Shown here one piece after another: positions 38,321-47,597 of a stretch of DNA of 64,000 nt. The DNA is from Acidobacteriaceae bacterium (GTDB lineage Bacteria > Acidobacteriota > Terriglobia > Terriglobales > Acidobacteriaceae): the NCBI GenBank assembly GCA_030041435.1, contig JASHNW010000101.1, positions 28,584-92,583 on the forward strand, in the 5' to 3' direction. Under the pieces are notes generated by a model. It was given only the letters and a program-made list of their open reading frames with translations. It did not search any database and was not told where the DNA came from. Each line of letters opens with the position of its first letter. Position 1 is the first letter of the stretch. The translations under genes and the position numbers were made by a program.

Positions 38321-38980
38321 TCAGGCGAGATTCGCCGCCCGATTGGAATGTCCGGCGCGGCGTGCACGTACTTCGCGCAGGAACTGGCCGGGCGGCACGA
38401 AAAATGGATTGTGCTGCAGCACCCCGCCGATCAGCACCAGCGGGTGCGTTCGCATGATGTCGACCACTGCCTCTCCCCCGAATTTCTGCAGGTTATAAGT
38501 GCAGATCACTGCGTCGTAGGGGTGTCGTTCCCACACGTCGTTCACCCGCGCCTCGAACTCGACGACATCGTGAATATACGGCTGGCCCGCACCCGCCCAC
38601 TCCATCTGGCACACGATGCGGCTCATCGCATACCCGGCCCCCTCGTTGCTCCTCGCCATCTGCTCAAACGATTCCAGCATCCGGTCCTGGTCGAAGTGCC
38701 CGTCCACCAGGTAGGTTTCCGTATTCGTCTTCAGTTCGAAATGTCCTGACTTGCGTCCCGCCTCAGCGTCAATCCCCGCCGACGCCAGCCGCCGCAGGTG
38801 GTCGGCGTGCTGTCCGGGGTTGATCACGTGAACCGATTTGTCCCCGCGTGCAAACCCGTCCCGAATAAAAGGCATCAGCACCTGGTATTGCTCGTCATCG
38901 CTGTTGAAGAACGCGCATATATGCCGCACCTGGCCAAGTTGAGAGCCGGCAAGCGTAACGGACGGTTCGGCGTTGTTCAT
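38321..38980 (-). CDS. MEDS-domain sensory protein (DcmR-like)
   Basis: The 219-residue protein matches the MEDS domain: HICAFFNSDDEQYQVLMPFIRDGFARGDK near the N-terminus, then HVINPG, and AVICTYNLQKFGGEAVVDIMRTHPLVLIGG at the end. This RecA-like domain is found in sensors such as DcmR, in methanogens and in Acidobacteria, often next to histidine kinases. It is first in the cluster and immediately followed by the multi-PAS kinase, so it probably feeds a signal to that kinase. Ligand unknown. Confidence 0.85.
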   Translation of the reverse strand: MNNAEPSVTLAGSQLGQVRHICAFFNSDDEQYQVLMPFIRDGFARGDKSVHVINPGQHADHLRRLASAGIDAEAGRKSGHFELKTNTETYLVDGHFDQDRMLESFEQMARSNEGAGYAMSRIVCQMEWAGAGQPYIHDVVEFEARVNDVWERHPYDAVICTYNLQKFGGEAVVDIMRTHPLVLIGGVLQHNPFFVPPGQFLREVRARRAGHSNRAANLA

Positions 38981-39440
38981 CGGGGTTTCCCTCTCGTGGA
39001 TCTCCCAGGAGTCGACGCCTTCTCACTGGCGATCTGCACAGCATTTGCGTTCGTTCCCTGCCGCTGCCAGGTCAGCCTTCGCTCTCCTGCCCTTGACGCG
39101 ATTCGTAGATTGAGGATGGGGCCGATTTACCTGGGGACAACCATTGTACTCTGTGCCGGCCAAGCCTTCTTTATTCGCTCGTCCCCTGCCTGCGCGCCGT
39201 ACTCCCCCTCCGCGCAACGCCGCCGGCGCGCCCCTCCCGGCACAACGCACACCGAGCGCCCGGTCCAGAGCCGATGCACACCAGGGTGTTGAGCGATACC
39301 TTCGTCCAATAGATACACGCCGCCCCCTCTGGCACAATCGCGATGTCTGTGTTCCGGTCGCGGTATACGTGGCGTCGTCGCGGCGCTGTCTGAGCGGCAT
39401 CGACGCACTCGAACCAAAGCCTGAACACCGAGGTGTCACC
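38981..39440. other. Intergenic region between divergent MEDS and aldo/keto reductase genes
   Basis: These 460 nt should hold both divergent promoters. No gene with ribosome site and protein-like sequence is visible; open frames extending the reductase upstream to 39144 are Pro/Arg-rich and non-coding in character. I see no strong palindrome. Confidence 0.4.
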
Positions 39441-40379
39441 ATGACTCAATGTTCTGATCTTCGGCTGAAAAGGATACCCCTCAACAATGGCATCGGCCAG
39501 ATGCCCGCACTCGGCTTTGGAACCCTGATTCCCGGCCCCGCCGAAACCATCGCTGCGACCGGAGCCGCGCTGAAAGCAGGCTTTCGCCACTTCGATAGTG
39601 CGGAGCGATACCGCAACGAGCGTGAGGTAGGCGAGGCTTTGCGCGCAGGACTCGCCGCCGAGGGTATCGCCCGCGAGGACATCTTCGTCACTGGGAAGTT
39701 GTGGAACACCAACCATCGCCCCGAGCGCGTGAAACCGGCGTTTGAGGCGAGTCTCAACAGACTCGGACTCGAGTATCTGGATCTCTACCTCATTCACACT
39801 CCGTTTGCGTTTCAACCCGGCGACGAGCAGGATCCGAGGGATCGAAACGGCAACGTCCTCTACGACAGGGAAGTAACTCTGCTCGATACCTGGAGGGCCA
39901 TGGAGAGTCTTCTGGATAGCGGCAGCTGCCGGGCCATTGGACTCTCGGACATCACCCTGAACGAATTGCTGCCTTTCTACGAGTCAGCGCGAATCAAGCC
40001 AGCCGCGGTCCAGGTGGAAGCGCATCCGTATCTGCCGGAAACGGAGCTCCTGAGTTTCTGCAGGGAAAAGGGCGTTGTGCTTTTGGCTTTCGCGCCGCTG
40101 GGCCACGGATCGAGGCCGGGCCTGCTCGAAGATCGGATTATTTCCGCGATCGCTGCACGGGTCGGAAAGACCCCCGCACAAGTGCTGCTGGCGTGGGCGG
40201 TGCAACGCGGCACGGCCGTGCTCACCACGACCAGAACTACGGCCCGCGCGCAGGAAAACTTTGACATTTCCGCCCTTCCCGAAGATGCGCTGAACGAAAT
40301 CAATCGCATCGAGACCAGACAGAGGCTCAATCCAGTGGTGACGACGGGCATCCCCGGCTTCATCGCACAGGGCAGATAA
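39441..40379 (+). CDS. Aldo/keto reductase
   Basis: The ATG at 39441 (GAGGTG 7 nt upstream) gives 312 residues, the normal length of the family. The catalytic tetrad is present: Asp and Tyr in FDSAERYRNE, Lys in VTGKLWN and His in YLIHTP. The cofactor region near the C-terminus contains TTTRTTARAQEN in place of the more common IPKS, so nucleotide preference is uncertain. It reduces aldehydes or ketones with NADPH in the cytosol. No operon partner is evident. Confidence 0.9.
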   Translation: MTQCSDLRLKRIPLNNGIGQMPALGFGTLIPGPAETIAATGAALKAGFRHFDSAERYRNEREVGEALRAGLAAEGIAREDIFVTGKLWNTNHRPERVKPAFEASLNRLGLEYLDLYLIHTPFAFQPGDEQDPRDRNGNVLYDREVTLLDTWRAMESLLDSGSCRAIGLSDITLNELLPFYESARIKPAAVQVEAHPYLPETELLSFCREKGVVLLAFAPLGHGSRPGLLEDRIISAIAARVGKTPAQVLLAWAVQRGTAVLTTTRTTARAQENFDISALPEDALNEINRIETRQRLNPVVTTGIPGFIAQGR

Positions 40380-40483
40380 ACATGAATGCCGAAAAACGAG
40401 TTGGTTTGTTTTCTGCCCGTGGTCTGTAACACCATCACCGCGCAGCCCGTCGCAGCAATCGGCAATGTTCGGCCATCCCGCCG

Positions 40484-41722
40484 TTATTGCTGTGTGCGGC
40501 GCGCAACTTCCGTGCCGGTCTTCGACGGCGCCAGATCGGAGTGCTCATCCCCGGGCAGCAGCCGTTGCACCAGCGCCGTGGTCTCGTGCTCGAGCGCGGC
40601 GTTGTCCTTGCCGGTGGCCAGTCCGGAGTAGCCGGTGTGAATCGCCTTCACGACTCCGTCGCGGCCGACGAAGAAGGTCGTTGGCCAGCAATTTAGACCT
40701 TCGACGCCAGGGAATTTCTGATCGAGCTGGTCGGGTGTGCCTGCCACGAGCACCGGATAGGTGATGCCGAATTTATGGATGACGGTGCGGAGGTGCGCTG
40801 GATTCGCGAGCTGCGCGGATTCCTCGAAGCTGACCTCGACGATCTCGAGGCCGCGATCGTGATAACTCTGGTAGAGCGATTCGAGGAACGGCGCTTCATC
40901 CTGACAGTTTGGGCACCAGCTTCCGCCGATGGAGACGATGACAGCTTTGTGGCGGAACTCAGGATCGGTGCTGGCAACCAGCTTGCCGCTGAGGTCGGGG
41001 AAGCGGAAGGCTAGCGGCTGCGCGGGATTTGCGAGCGTGGTATGGTGCAGGGGATCGTCGGCGGCCGCGAGGCTGGCGTCGCGCGCGCCAGGCAGGCGAG
41101 GCGCCCGGAGCGGCTGCAGCCCGTTGCTGTGCGTGAAAGTGAAAACCCGCAGGGTGTCGTCGGGCTGCGGCTTCAGAACAGCGTACGACGGCCCGGCGGC
41201 TGTAAAGTGGCTGACGGCGAACTGTCCGTCATGCCACGTGCCATAAAGTTTGCCGGTGTCGCCGTCAATGCGCTCGATGACGGCGTCGACCTTCGCGCCG
41301 GACTGATGCACGCGCAGGGTCCAGACGTGCTCACCCTTGGGGCCGTCGACGGAGATTTGCCAGACGCCGGCGATGTGCGGCGGTTCGGCCGAGGCAGGGA
41401 AGAGCGCGGCATTCTTCTGCGCGGTGAGCGTCACGGCGTGGCCGTTGCGGCCGAAGGTGCCGGTCAGCGAGCCGTCCTGCACTGTGGCATCGTGAGTGTT
41501 CGCGTACTCGTCGAAGTGCAGGATCAGACGCCCGCCGGAGAAGCTGCTACTCGGGAGGGGGATTTCCGGGGGCCATTGAGCAGTGCACCCCCGACCGCGT
41601 CGCCCGAGCCGGTGATCTGCAGCGTGAAGGGCACAGCCCTTCCCGTTCACCTGCGCAAAGCCGTTCCAAAGGCCGTCAGGCGAAGACTGCGTGGGAGCGG
41701 CGTGCAAGGCCACACCGAACAA
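40484..41722 (-). CDS. TlpA-like thioredoxin-fold protein with compensating frameshifts
   Basis: The C-terminal half is a TlpA/ResA-type thioredoxin domain with active site GGSWCPNCQDE, then VEVSFEESAQ and the cis-Pro loop LNCWPTTFFVGRDG. It would act as an extracytoplasmic disulfide reductase. Residues near 27-50 are out of frame: between about 41573 and 41640 the neighbouring frame encodes VPFTLQITGSGDAVGGALLNG-like sequence that fits between GFAQVNGK and PPEIPLPSSSF. An extra G in a GGG run and a missing C in a C run would explain this. The only start is TTG at 41722, inside a hydrophobic stretch (AVRAFLASLLFGVALHA) that extends upstream without ATG or GTG. The gene may be decaying or affected by sequence errors. 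Confidence 0.75.
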   Translation of the reverse strand: MFGVALHAAPTQSSPDGLWNGFAQVNGKGCALHAADHRLGRRGRGCTAQWPPEIPLPSSSFSGGRLILHFDEYANTHDATVQDGSLTGTFGRNGHAVTLTAQKNAALFPASAEPPHIAGVWQISVDGPKGEHVWTLRVHQSGAKVDAVIERIDGDTGKLYGTWHDGQFAVSHFTAAGPSYAVLKPQPDDTLRVFTFTHSNGLQPLRAPRLPGARDASLAAADDPLHHTTLANPAQPLAFRFPDLSGKLVASTDPEFRHKAVIVSIGGSWCPNCQDEAPFLESLYQSYHDRGLEIVEVSFEESAQLANPAHLRTVIHKFGITYPVLVAGTPDQLDQKFPGVEGLNCWPTTFFVGRDGVVKAIHTGYSGLATGKDNAALEHETTALVQRLLPGDEHSDLAPSKTGTEVARRTQQ

Positions 41723-42180
41723 CAGAGAGGCCAGGAAAGCGCGGACAGCGGAGGTGCGGAGAGTTGCACCGGTCCCGAAACCGACTGCCGCCGGATCATT
41801 GAACCATTGCTGGCTAGCCTCCTGCGCCAGGGAAAGATCCGCCCCGACCCATTATTCCTGGGCCTCCGTACTTCCGACGACGGCCCTGTGATTGACAGGG
41901 ATGGCGAAGCTTCGACGCTGATCCTCACTCTCGGTCCCTTGCGTAAAGGAAGCCTCTGAGAGACGACGGCGGTTCCGGAGATCCGTGTCGAGGCAGCAAA
42001 GATGGCGGATTTGCTTCTGACGATTCAACAAGCCCAACCGCCGTCGACGCGATTTTCCCAAAGCTGTGCTATGGATTCATAGCGGCAAGCTCATTTCCGT
42101 TCTCTCATAACCGATGCAATCCGGCGATTCGCCGTCGGCCATAGGGCGCTCGCCGACGCGTTGCGGATGCCCGGCCCTTA
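41723..42180. other. Region without a clear gene between TlpA-like and GH30 genes
   Basis: In the frame of the TlpA-like gene the sequence stays open for some distance upstream (WFNDPAAVGFGTGATLRTS), possibly a remnant of the N-terminus or another gene. Nothing else recognisable is present and no terminator hairpin was seen. Confidence 0.35.
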
Positions 42181-43635
42181 CTACTGCAGCGACGTGATCG
42201 AATCCGGCGGAAGCGTCAGCGTCAGAGCCTGATCCCGCAGCGTGCACTGCACCTCCCGCTCCTCGCCCTGGTTGGTCAGAACCAGCGCGCGGCTCCCATC
42301 GGGATTCTCCGCCGCCACGTGATCGATATGCGCCAGATCGCCCCACGTTGCCAGAATCTGAGCGCCCCGCTGGATCGTCTTCGAGTAGTGCGCGAACGCA
42401 TGGAACTGCCCGCTGCGGGTCACGGCGTGCGTCTTCGAGTCGAGCGTGACCACTCCGCCACACGAGAACGGGCCGATATCCGGCCGTCCCTTTTCGTCCA
42501 GCACCAGGTTCCAGCTCACAATGCAGCGCGCCCAGTTGCGCAGGATGCCTGTGAAGGTGCTGGACCATTTGGCCCAGTTGGTGGCGTAATCCGGTTCGGT
42601 AATGTCCGGCCCGCCTTCGGTCCAGTACGCATTCTTGTCCGGGAAGAGATCGTGCACCCTCGTCATCGCTTCCGGCGAACCCATGTAGCCGTGCCACGCC
42701 ACCCCATCTGCGTAGCGATACACACCGGGGTCGCTCAGTTCGTCAACGGCACGGCCCCACAGATTGTAGTTGTGGTCCAGAATCCAGATCTTCGTGTCGA
42801 GCGCTGCCCTCTCGAACGCCGGCCCCAGATGCCCCTTCGCAAAATCGATTTCGTATTCCTGGCCCCACAGCGCCTGGGGCATGCGTCCGTCCTGGTCGGT
42901 GTCCACTTCGTTCTGCACCGTCACCGCTTGAATCTTCACGCCCTCGGCTGCGTAACCCTGCAGGAACTTCACAAAGTACTGCGCGTAGGCCGGAAAATAA
43001 TGGCTCCGCATCGAGCCTCCCAGCAGAGAGCCTCCGGCCTTCATCCAGCCCGGCGGGGTCCAGGGTGACGAGAAGTAATACAGATCCGGATTCACCTGCC
43101 GCGCGGCGCGCAGCATAGGCAGAATGTAAGCGCGGTCGTGTGCGATGCTGAAGTGCGTCAGGTCGGGATCTGGCGCTGTGCTGTCGTCGTAGCTGTAGGC
43201 GCTCAGCGAGTAGTCGCTCGCCCCCACAGTGGTGCGCGCGACAGAAAGACGCAGGCCTGAGGCTCCGAAGCATTCTTCCAGCAACGCCGCGCGCCGCGTC
43301 TCGTCCAGTTGCTGCAGCAAGTAGCAGGAGGCGTCCGTGAGCGCGGCTCCGAACCCAAGCACCCGCTGGTAGCGCTGTGCGGGATCGAGCCGAATGCTGA
43401 ACGCGGACGTCGCAACGCCCGTCTGCCAGGCGGGCGCCTCAATGGGCTGAAACCGCTGCTGGCCCGAGGTGCGCCAGGCGCGAACCGGAGCCGTCCCGGA
43501 AAGGGCGCTTTCTTCCAGGGCACGCAGAGGCGCGGCTGCGGCTGAGGACGCGGCCAAAGCCGAAACTCTCAGAAAAGTGCGGCGATCTGTCTTCCCCAAT
43601 TTCCCCTCCGTGTGCCTTCTTTTCCCGTTCGGCAT
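42181..43635 (-). CDS. GH30 glycoside hydrolase, twin-arginine-type signal
   Basis: From the ATG at 43635 the protein is 484 residues. The N-terminus has DRRTFLRVSALAASSAAAAPLRA, a good Tat signal, so it may be exported folded. The GH30 (beta/alpha)8 domain follows (GFGAALTDASCYLL, FSSPWTPPGWMK) with acid/base Glu in VTVQNEVD and nucleophile Glu in YWTEGGPD, then the linked beta-structure (ALVLTNQGEE). GH30 includes beta-1,6-glucanases, glucosylceramidases and xylanases; this subgroup cannot be fixed by eye. It is divergent from receptor 3, with an operator-like palindrome 20 nt upstream of the start. A second GH30 is at 48891-50345. Confidence 0.88.
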   Translation of the reverse strand: MPNGKRRHTEGKLGKTDRRTFLRVSALAASSAAAAPLRALEESALSGTAPVRAWRTSGQQRFQPIEAPAWQTGVATSAFSIRLDPAQRYQRVLGFGAALTDASCYLLQQLDETRRAALLEECFGASGLRLSVARTTVGASDYSLSAYSYDDSTAPDPDLTHFSIAHDRAYILPMLRAARQVNPDLYYFSSPWTPPGWMKAGGSLLGGSMRSHYFPAYAQYFVKFLQGYAAEGVKIQAVTVQNEVDTDQDGRMPQALWGQEYEIDFAKGHLGPAFERAALDTKIWILDHNYNLWGRAVDELSDPGVYRYADGVAWHGYMGSPEAMTRVHDLFPDKNAYWTEGGPDITEPDYATNWAKWSSTFTGILRNWARCIVSWNLVLDEKGRPDIGPFSCGGVVTLDSKTHAVTRSGQFHAFAHYSKTIQRGAQILATWGDLAHIDHVAAENPDGSRALVLTNQGEEREVQCTLRDQALTLTLPPDSITSLQ

Positions 43636-43655
43636 GCGCAGCTGGAAGTCCCAAA

Positions 43656-43665
43656 CAAACGTTTG
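43656..43665. promoter_or_regulatory. LacI-type operator between GH30 and receptor 3
   Basis: CAAACGTTTG is a perfect 10-bp palindrome, flanked as ACAAACGTTTGCC, matching the site at 5611-5622. It lies in the region between the divergent GH30 and TonB receptor genes, closer to GH30. The rest of the gap to 44050 has a TTGACA at 43693 but no gene. Confidence 0.6.
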
Positions 43666-44050
43666 CCTTGACGCCGGAACCGGCATTGGTACTTGACAAC
43701 TCTATTTCCTGATTGTTCCCATTGTCGACGGATCAAAAACGGAAGCCGCAGGACTCGGATTGCGATGAAGTGCATCCGCCGAGGAAAAGATTTCGCGCAG
43801 CGCGACCGGAATCAATCCCACGCCTGGTCGCAAACGAGGACAGAATGGCGCACACCCCTTGTGGGAATCGACAGAATGCCGGTCGCGAAGCTGGTCGAAC
43901 GGCCGGGCGAGTCTGACGGGATGCCAGGGGCAAAGGCGCGGGGCAACACAGACATATCGGAGATCCGTTTCGTGGCAGGGCTGCGCTCCCGCTGCCCCGG
44001 CGGACAGCAACGACTAAACCCACAGCTACAGGAAGTTTTGGAGGCTGGTT

Positions 44051-47000
44051 ATGAAGAAGGCGCTGGGGTTCCTTGTGCCCCTCCTGCTCATCGCAGGCGG
44101 CGGCGTGTCTTTAGCACAAAGCGTCAACGCGGGCGATATTCGCGGCACCGTCACTGACACAACCGGAGCCGTCATTCCCGGGGCCAAAGTCACCGTGCTC
44201 AACATGGACACGGGCGTCTCCAAAGACTTCGTTACCGACCAGGACGGCGTCTATGACACCTCCTCGATCGTCATCGGCAATTACAAGCTCACCTTCTCCA
44301 GAGAGGGTTTCGAGCAGTACGTCCGCGGCCCTATCACCGTCTCCATTGAGCCTCTCAAGATCGACGCCCAGCTCAAAGTCGGCTCGGCCAACACCGTTGT
44401 GACGGTTACCACCAACGTCCCCCTGCTGCAGACCGAGTCCGGCGAGCAGAGCACCACCCTGGAATCGAAAACCATGGCGCAGCTGCCCCAGGTCTCCGAA
44501 GACTGGGAGAATTTCATGGTGCTGCTGCCCGGGGCAACGGGCACGCCCGGCGGATCGCAGGGTTCCTCCAATCCCGGCCAGGAGATTGCCGTCAACGGCA
44601 ACCTGCCCTATAGCAACATCCTTGCGGATGGTGCCTCGACGACCCTCTCGCACAGCCAGAACGCCAACCCTGCCATCTTCGAGTCGGTCGCGGAACTCCA
44701 GGTCAGCACTTCTTCCTTTTCCGCCCAATACGGCATCGGAGGCGCCATCTTCAACCAGATCAGTAAGGGCGGTACCGATCAGTTCCACGGCTCGGCTTAC
44801 GACTACATCCAGAACAGCGCATGGAACGCCTATCCCTACGAATTCGGTCAGCCACCATCCGTCGTCGGCGCCATTCCGTATCTGCGCTACAACGACTTTG
44901 GCGGTTCCGTCGGCGGCCCGGTCATCCGGAAGAAGATGTTCTTCTACTTCCTCTACGACCAGATCGTCAACCACGGCAACAGCACTTCCTATAACAGCAT
45001 CCCCACGACCGCTGTGCTCGGGGGCAACTTCACCGGCCTGCAGACCATCTACGACCCCACCACGCAAACCATCGCCCACGACGCATTAGGCAATCCCTAT
45101 CCGGTCCGCCAGAGCTTTGCCAGCGAATACGGGAGCAACGCAATTCCAACTTCTATGTTCGACTCGGTCGCGCAGAAGTTCGAACAGTGGTATCCCACTC
45201 CGACCAATCACATCCCCCAGGGGCATTTTGTAACCGGAACCGTCGGCTCCGAGGGCGAACCGCAGAATAACTTCTACACCAGCGAACTTCAGTCCGCTCC
45301 GTTCCGCAGATACTTCGGGCGTCTGGACTACGACGTTACGCCGAACAATCGCATCACCATGTCCGACACCCAGAGCGACACGCCGCAGATCTACCCCAGC
45401 GCTGTTACTCCCTCACCCATTGGCTGGGAATCGGGCGATGTCGATAACAACAACGCGCAGATCACCGACGTGTGGAACATCAGCCCGCGCACCATCAATG
45501 AAGCCAGGCTGGGCTACACCTTCCAGGGCAACTGGTTTAACGATCTCTCACTGAACCACGGTTATCCCAGCCAGCTGGGCTGGCAGTTTGCCAAAGCGGA
45601 TGACTTCCCGGCCATCCAGTTCCTGAATACCTATCCCTATGCCTGGATCAACCCGTCCACCAACGCGGTGTACAAGGAACACACCTTCGATCCCTCCGAC
45701 GTGGTCACGATGATCCGCGGCAGGCACATTCTGCACTTCGGCGGAGAGTTTCTCTTCTTCGAGAACAATTCCACTGCCTGGGGCAATATCGGTGCCGGCA
45801 CGCTGCAGTTCACCGGGCAGTATACGCAGGAATGGACCACGGACCCCGCCGTCTGCGGCTCCAATGCGAACGGCGCGGCCTGCCCTAAACCCGGAACCGG
45901 AATGGAGTATGCGGATTTCCTGCTCGGCGACGCCTACAACTGGAATGCCAACATTAGTCCTGAATACGGCGCTCGTCTCAAGAGTCCCCAGGTCTTCGTC
46001 CAGGACGACTACAAGGTCAATCCCAATCTGACTCTCAACCTCGGTCTCCGCTGGGAAATCAACCACGGCTGGAACGAGGCACACGGCAACATGTCGAGCT
46101 TCGATCCGACCGTCATGAATCCCGCGACAGGGACCGACGGCGCCTACTGGTTTGGCGAAACCCATGCCAATGGCCGCACCGCGATGATGGCCAATGTGTT
46201 CAACACGTTTCTGCCGCGCGTTGGATTCTCCTGGCTGGCCCGGCCGAACACCACCCTCCTCGGCGGCTTCGGGCTTTACTCCTACACGTGGAGCCTGGAC
46301 ACCTACGGCGGGAACAATACCAGCTATGGCATGGGCGCCTCCGTCGATTCGGCCGGCAATCTCACCGATCCCACCAATGGCATCACTCCCATCACCCAGC
46401 TCGATGGAATGGGGACCATCTTCGGCACAACGACTCCGCTGCCCTTTGTCGCGGCGTCCACCGATCCCACCCGGTTCAACAACCAGGGTGTTGGCTATAT
46501 CCACTACCACACGCCTGTACCCGAGATTGATCAGTGGAATCTGACCATGCAGCGGCAGATGGGACAGAATTATGTCTTTGAGCTGGCTTATGTGGGCAGC
46601 CACGGCTACAACCTGAATTTCCCCGTCGATATCAACCAGGTGCCGCAGAGCGGGTTTGCCTCGAGCGATCAGCAGAACCGGCCCTACCCCATCTATCAGA
46701 GCATCACGGGGAGTACCGATAACGCGGTCTCCAATTACAACTCGCTCCAGGCAACCGCCACCAGGCGCATGACGCATGGCTTCAGCTTCAGCTTTAACTA
46801 TGTCTGGGCGCACATGCTCACTGACCTCGATTCCTCAGGATGGGGCAGCCGCGCGGGTCCGCAGGATTATCAAAACGCCCACAGTGCGGCAGCGAACTAC
46901 AGCAACTCCAACTTCGACGTCCGCAATGCCTTCAAGGGGTACGCCGTCTATCAGTTGCCTTTCGGCAAAGGGCAGGCATTCCTGAACAGCGGTTCGCTGC

Positions 47001-47488
47001 TGAACGAAATCGTCGGCGGATGGCAGCTTTCCGGAACGCTCGTTCTGCAGACTGGGAACCCTTTCACGGTCGACGGAACCCAGAACACATATGCTCTCTC
47101 AGGCAGTTCCTATCCCGATCGCAACCCCGGAGTCAGCTTCAAGCCGGCCAATCGCAGCATCAGCAACTGGTTTAACCCCATGGCCTTCCTGCAGCCGGCC
47201 GACGGCACCTTCGGCAACGTCCCGCGCAACAGTCTCTATGGGCCGGGCCTCGACGTGGTGAATCTCTCCGGCGCCAAGGACTTCGCTCTGCCGCGTGAAG
47301 GAATGGAGCTCCAGCTACGGGTCGATGCGCAAAACGCCTTCAACCATCCCAGCTTCGGCGTGCCGGGCGACGCGACTCTTGGCGGTGGGAATGGTGCAGG
47401 TACGCCGTACACCACGGGCTCGGTGGCCATCTACAGCACCACGGAGGGCGGCAGAAACGTGCAGCTCGGAATTCACCTGACGTATTAG
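44051..47488 (+). CDS. Oar-like TonB-dependent receptor 3
   Basis: The ATG follows GGAGG by 6 nt and the protein is 1145 residues. It has a signal peptide (GFLVPLLLIAGGGVSLAQ), a carboxypeptidase-regulatory-like domain (DIRGTVTDTTGAVIPGAKVTV), a plug with GGAIFNQISKGGTDQFHGS, and a barrel ending VQLGIHLTY. It imports a substrate across the outer membrane with TonB energy; the flanking GH30, GH3 and GH15 genes point to glucans. A strong terminator follows, so the downstream operon has its own or readthrough transcription. Confidence 0.92.
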   Translation: MKKALGFLVPLLLIAGGGVSLAQSVNAGDIRGTVTDTTGAVIPGAKVTVLNMDTGVSKDFVTDQDGVYDTSSIVIGNYKLTFSREGFEQYVRGPITVSIEPLKIDAQLKVGSANTVVTVTTNVPLLQTESGEQSTTLESKTMAQLPQVSEDWENFMVLLPGATGTPGGSQGSSNPGQEIAVNGNLPYSNILADGASTTLSHSQNANPAIFESVAELQVSTSSFSAQYGIGGAIFNQISKGGTDQFHGSAYDYIQNSAWNAYPYEFGQPPSVVGAIPYLRYNDFGGSVGGPVIRKKMFFYFLYDQIVNHGNSTSYNSIPTTAVLGGNFTGLQTIYDPTTQTIAHDALGNPYPVRQSFASEYGSNAIPTSMFDSVAQKFEQWYPTPTNHIPQGHFVTGTVGSEGEPQNNFYTSELQSAPFRRYFGRLDYDVTPNNRITMSDTQSDTPQIYPSAVTPSPIGWESGDVDNNNAQITDVWNISPRTINEARLGYTFQGNWFNDLSLNHGYPSQLGWQFAKADDFPAIQFLNTYPYAWINPSTNAVYKEHTFDPSDVVTMIRGRHILHFGGEFLFFENNSTAWGNIGAGTLQFTGQYTQEWTTDPAVCGSNANGAACPKPGTGMEYADFLLGDAYNWNANISPEYGARLKSPQVFVQDDYKVNPNLTLNLGLRWEINHGWNEAHGNMSSFDPTVMNPATGTDGAYWFGETHANGRTAMMANVFNTFLPRVGFSWLARPNTTLLGGFGLYSYTWSLDTYGGNNTSYGMGASVDSAGNLTDPTNGITPITQLDGMGTIFGTTTPLPFVAASTDPTRFNNQGVGYIHYHTPVPEIDQWNLTMQRQMGQNYVFELAYVGSHGYNLNFPVDINQVPQSGFASSDQQNRPYPIYQSITGSTDNAVSNYNSLQATATRRMTHGFSFSFNYVWAHMLTDLDSSGWGSRAGPQDYQNAHSAAANYSNSNFDVRNAFKGYAVYQLPFGKGQAFLNSGSLLNEIVGGWQLSGTLVLQTGNPFTVDGTQNTYALSGSSYPDRNPGVSFKPANRSISNWFNPMAFLQPADGTFGNVPRNSLYGPGLDVVNLSGAKDFALPREGMELQLRVDAQNAFNHPSFGVPGDATLGGGNGAGTPYTTGSVAIYSTTEGGRNVQLGIHLTY

Positions 47489-47514
47489 CCCGCATGCGGC
47501 TGATACGGCCTCCC

Positions 47515-47547
47515 GAGAGACGGCGGCTTCCGCCGTCTCTCCTTTTT
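47515..47547 (+). terminator. Rho-independent terminator after receptor 3
   Basis: GAGAGACGGCGG (47515-47526), loop CTT, and CCGCCGTCTCTC (47530-47541) form a perfect 12-bp stem followed by CTTTTT. This is the clearest intrinsic terminator in the window. Confidence 0.9.
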
Positions 47548-47597
47548 GCCGCTCACCTCGGCCTCGCGTCGCGCTCTATAATCTGGATGGTTTTTCT

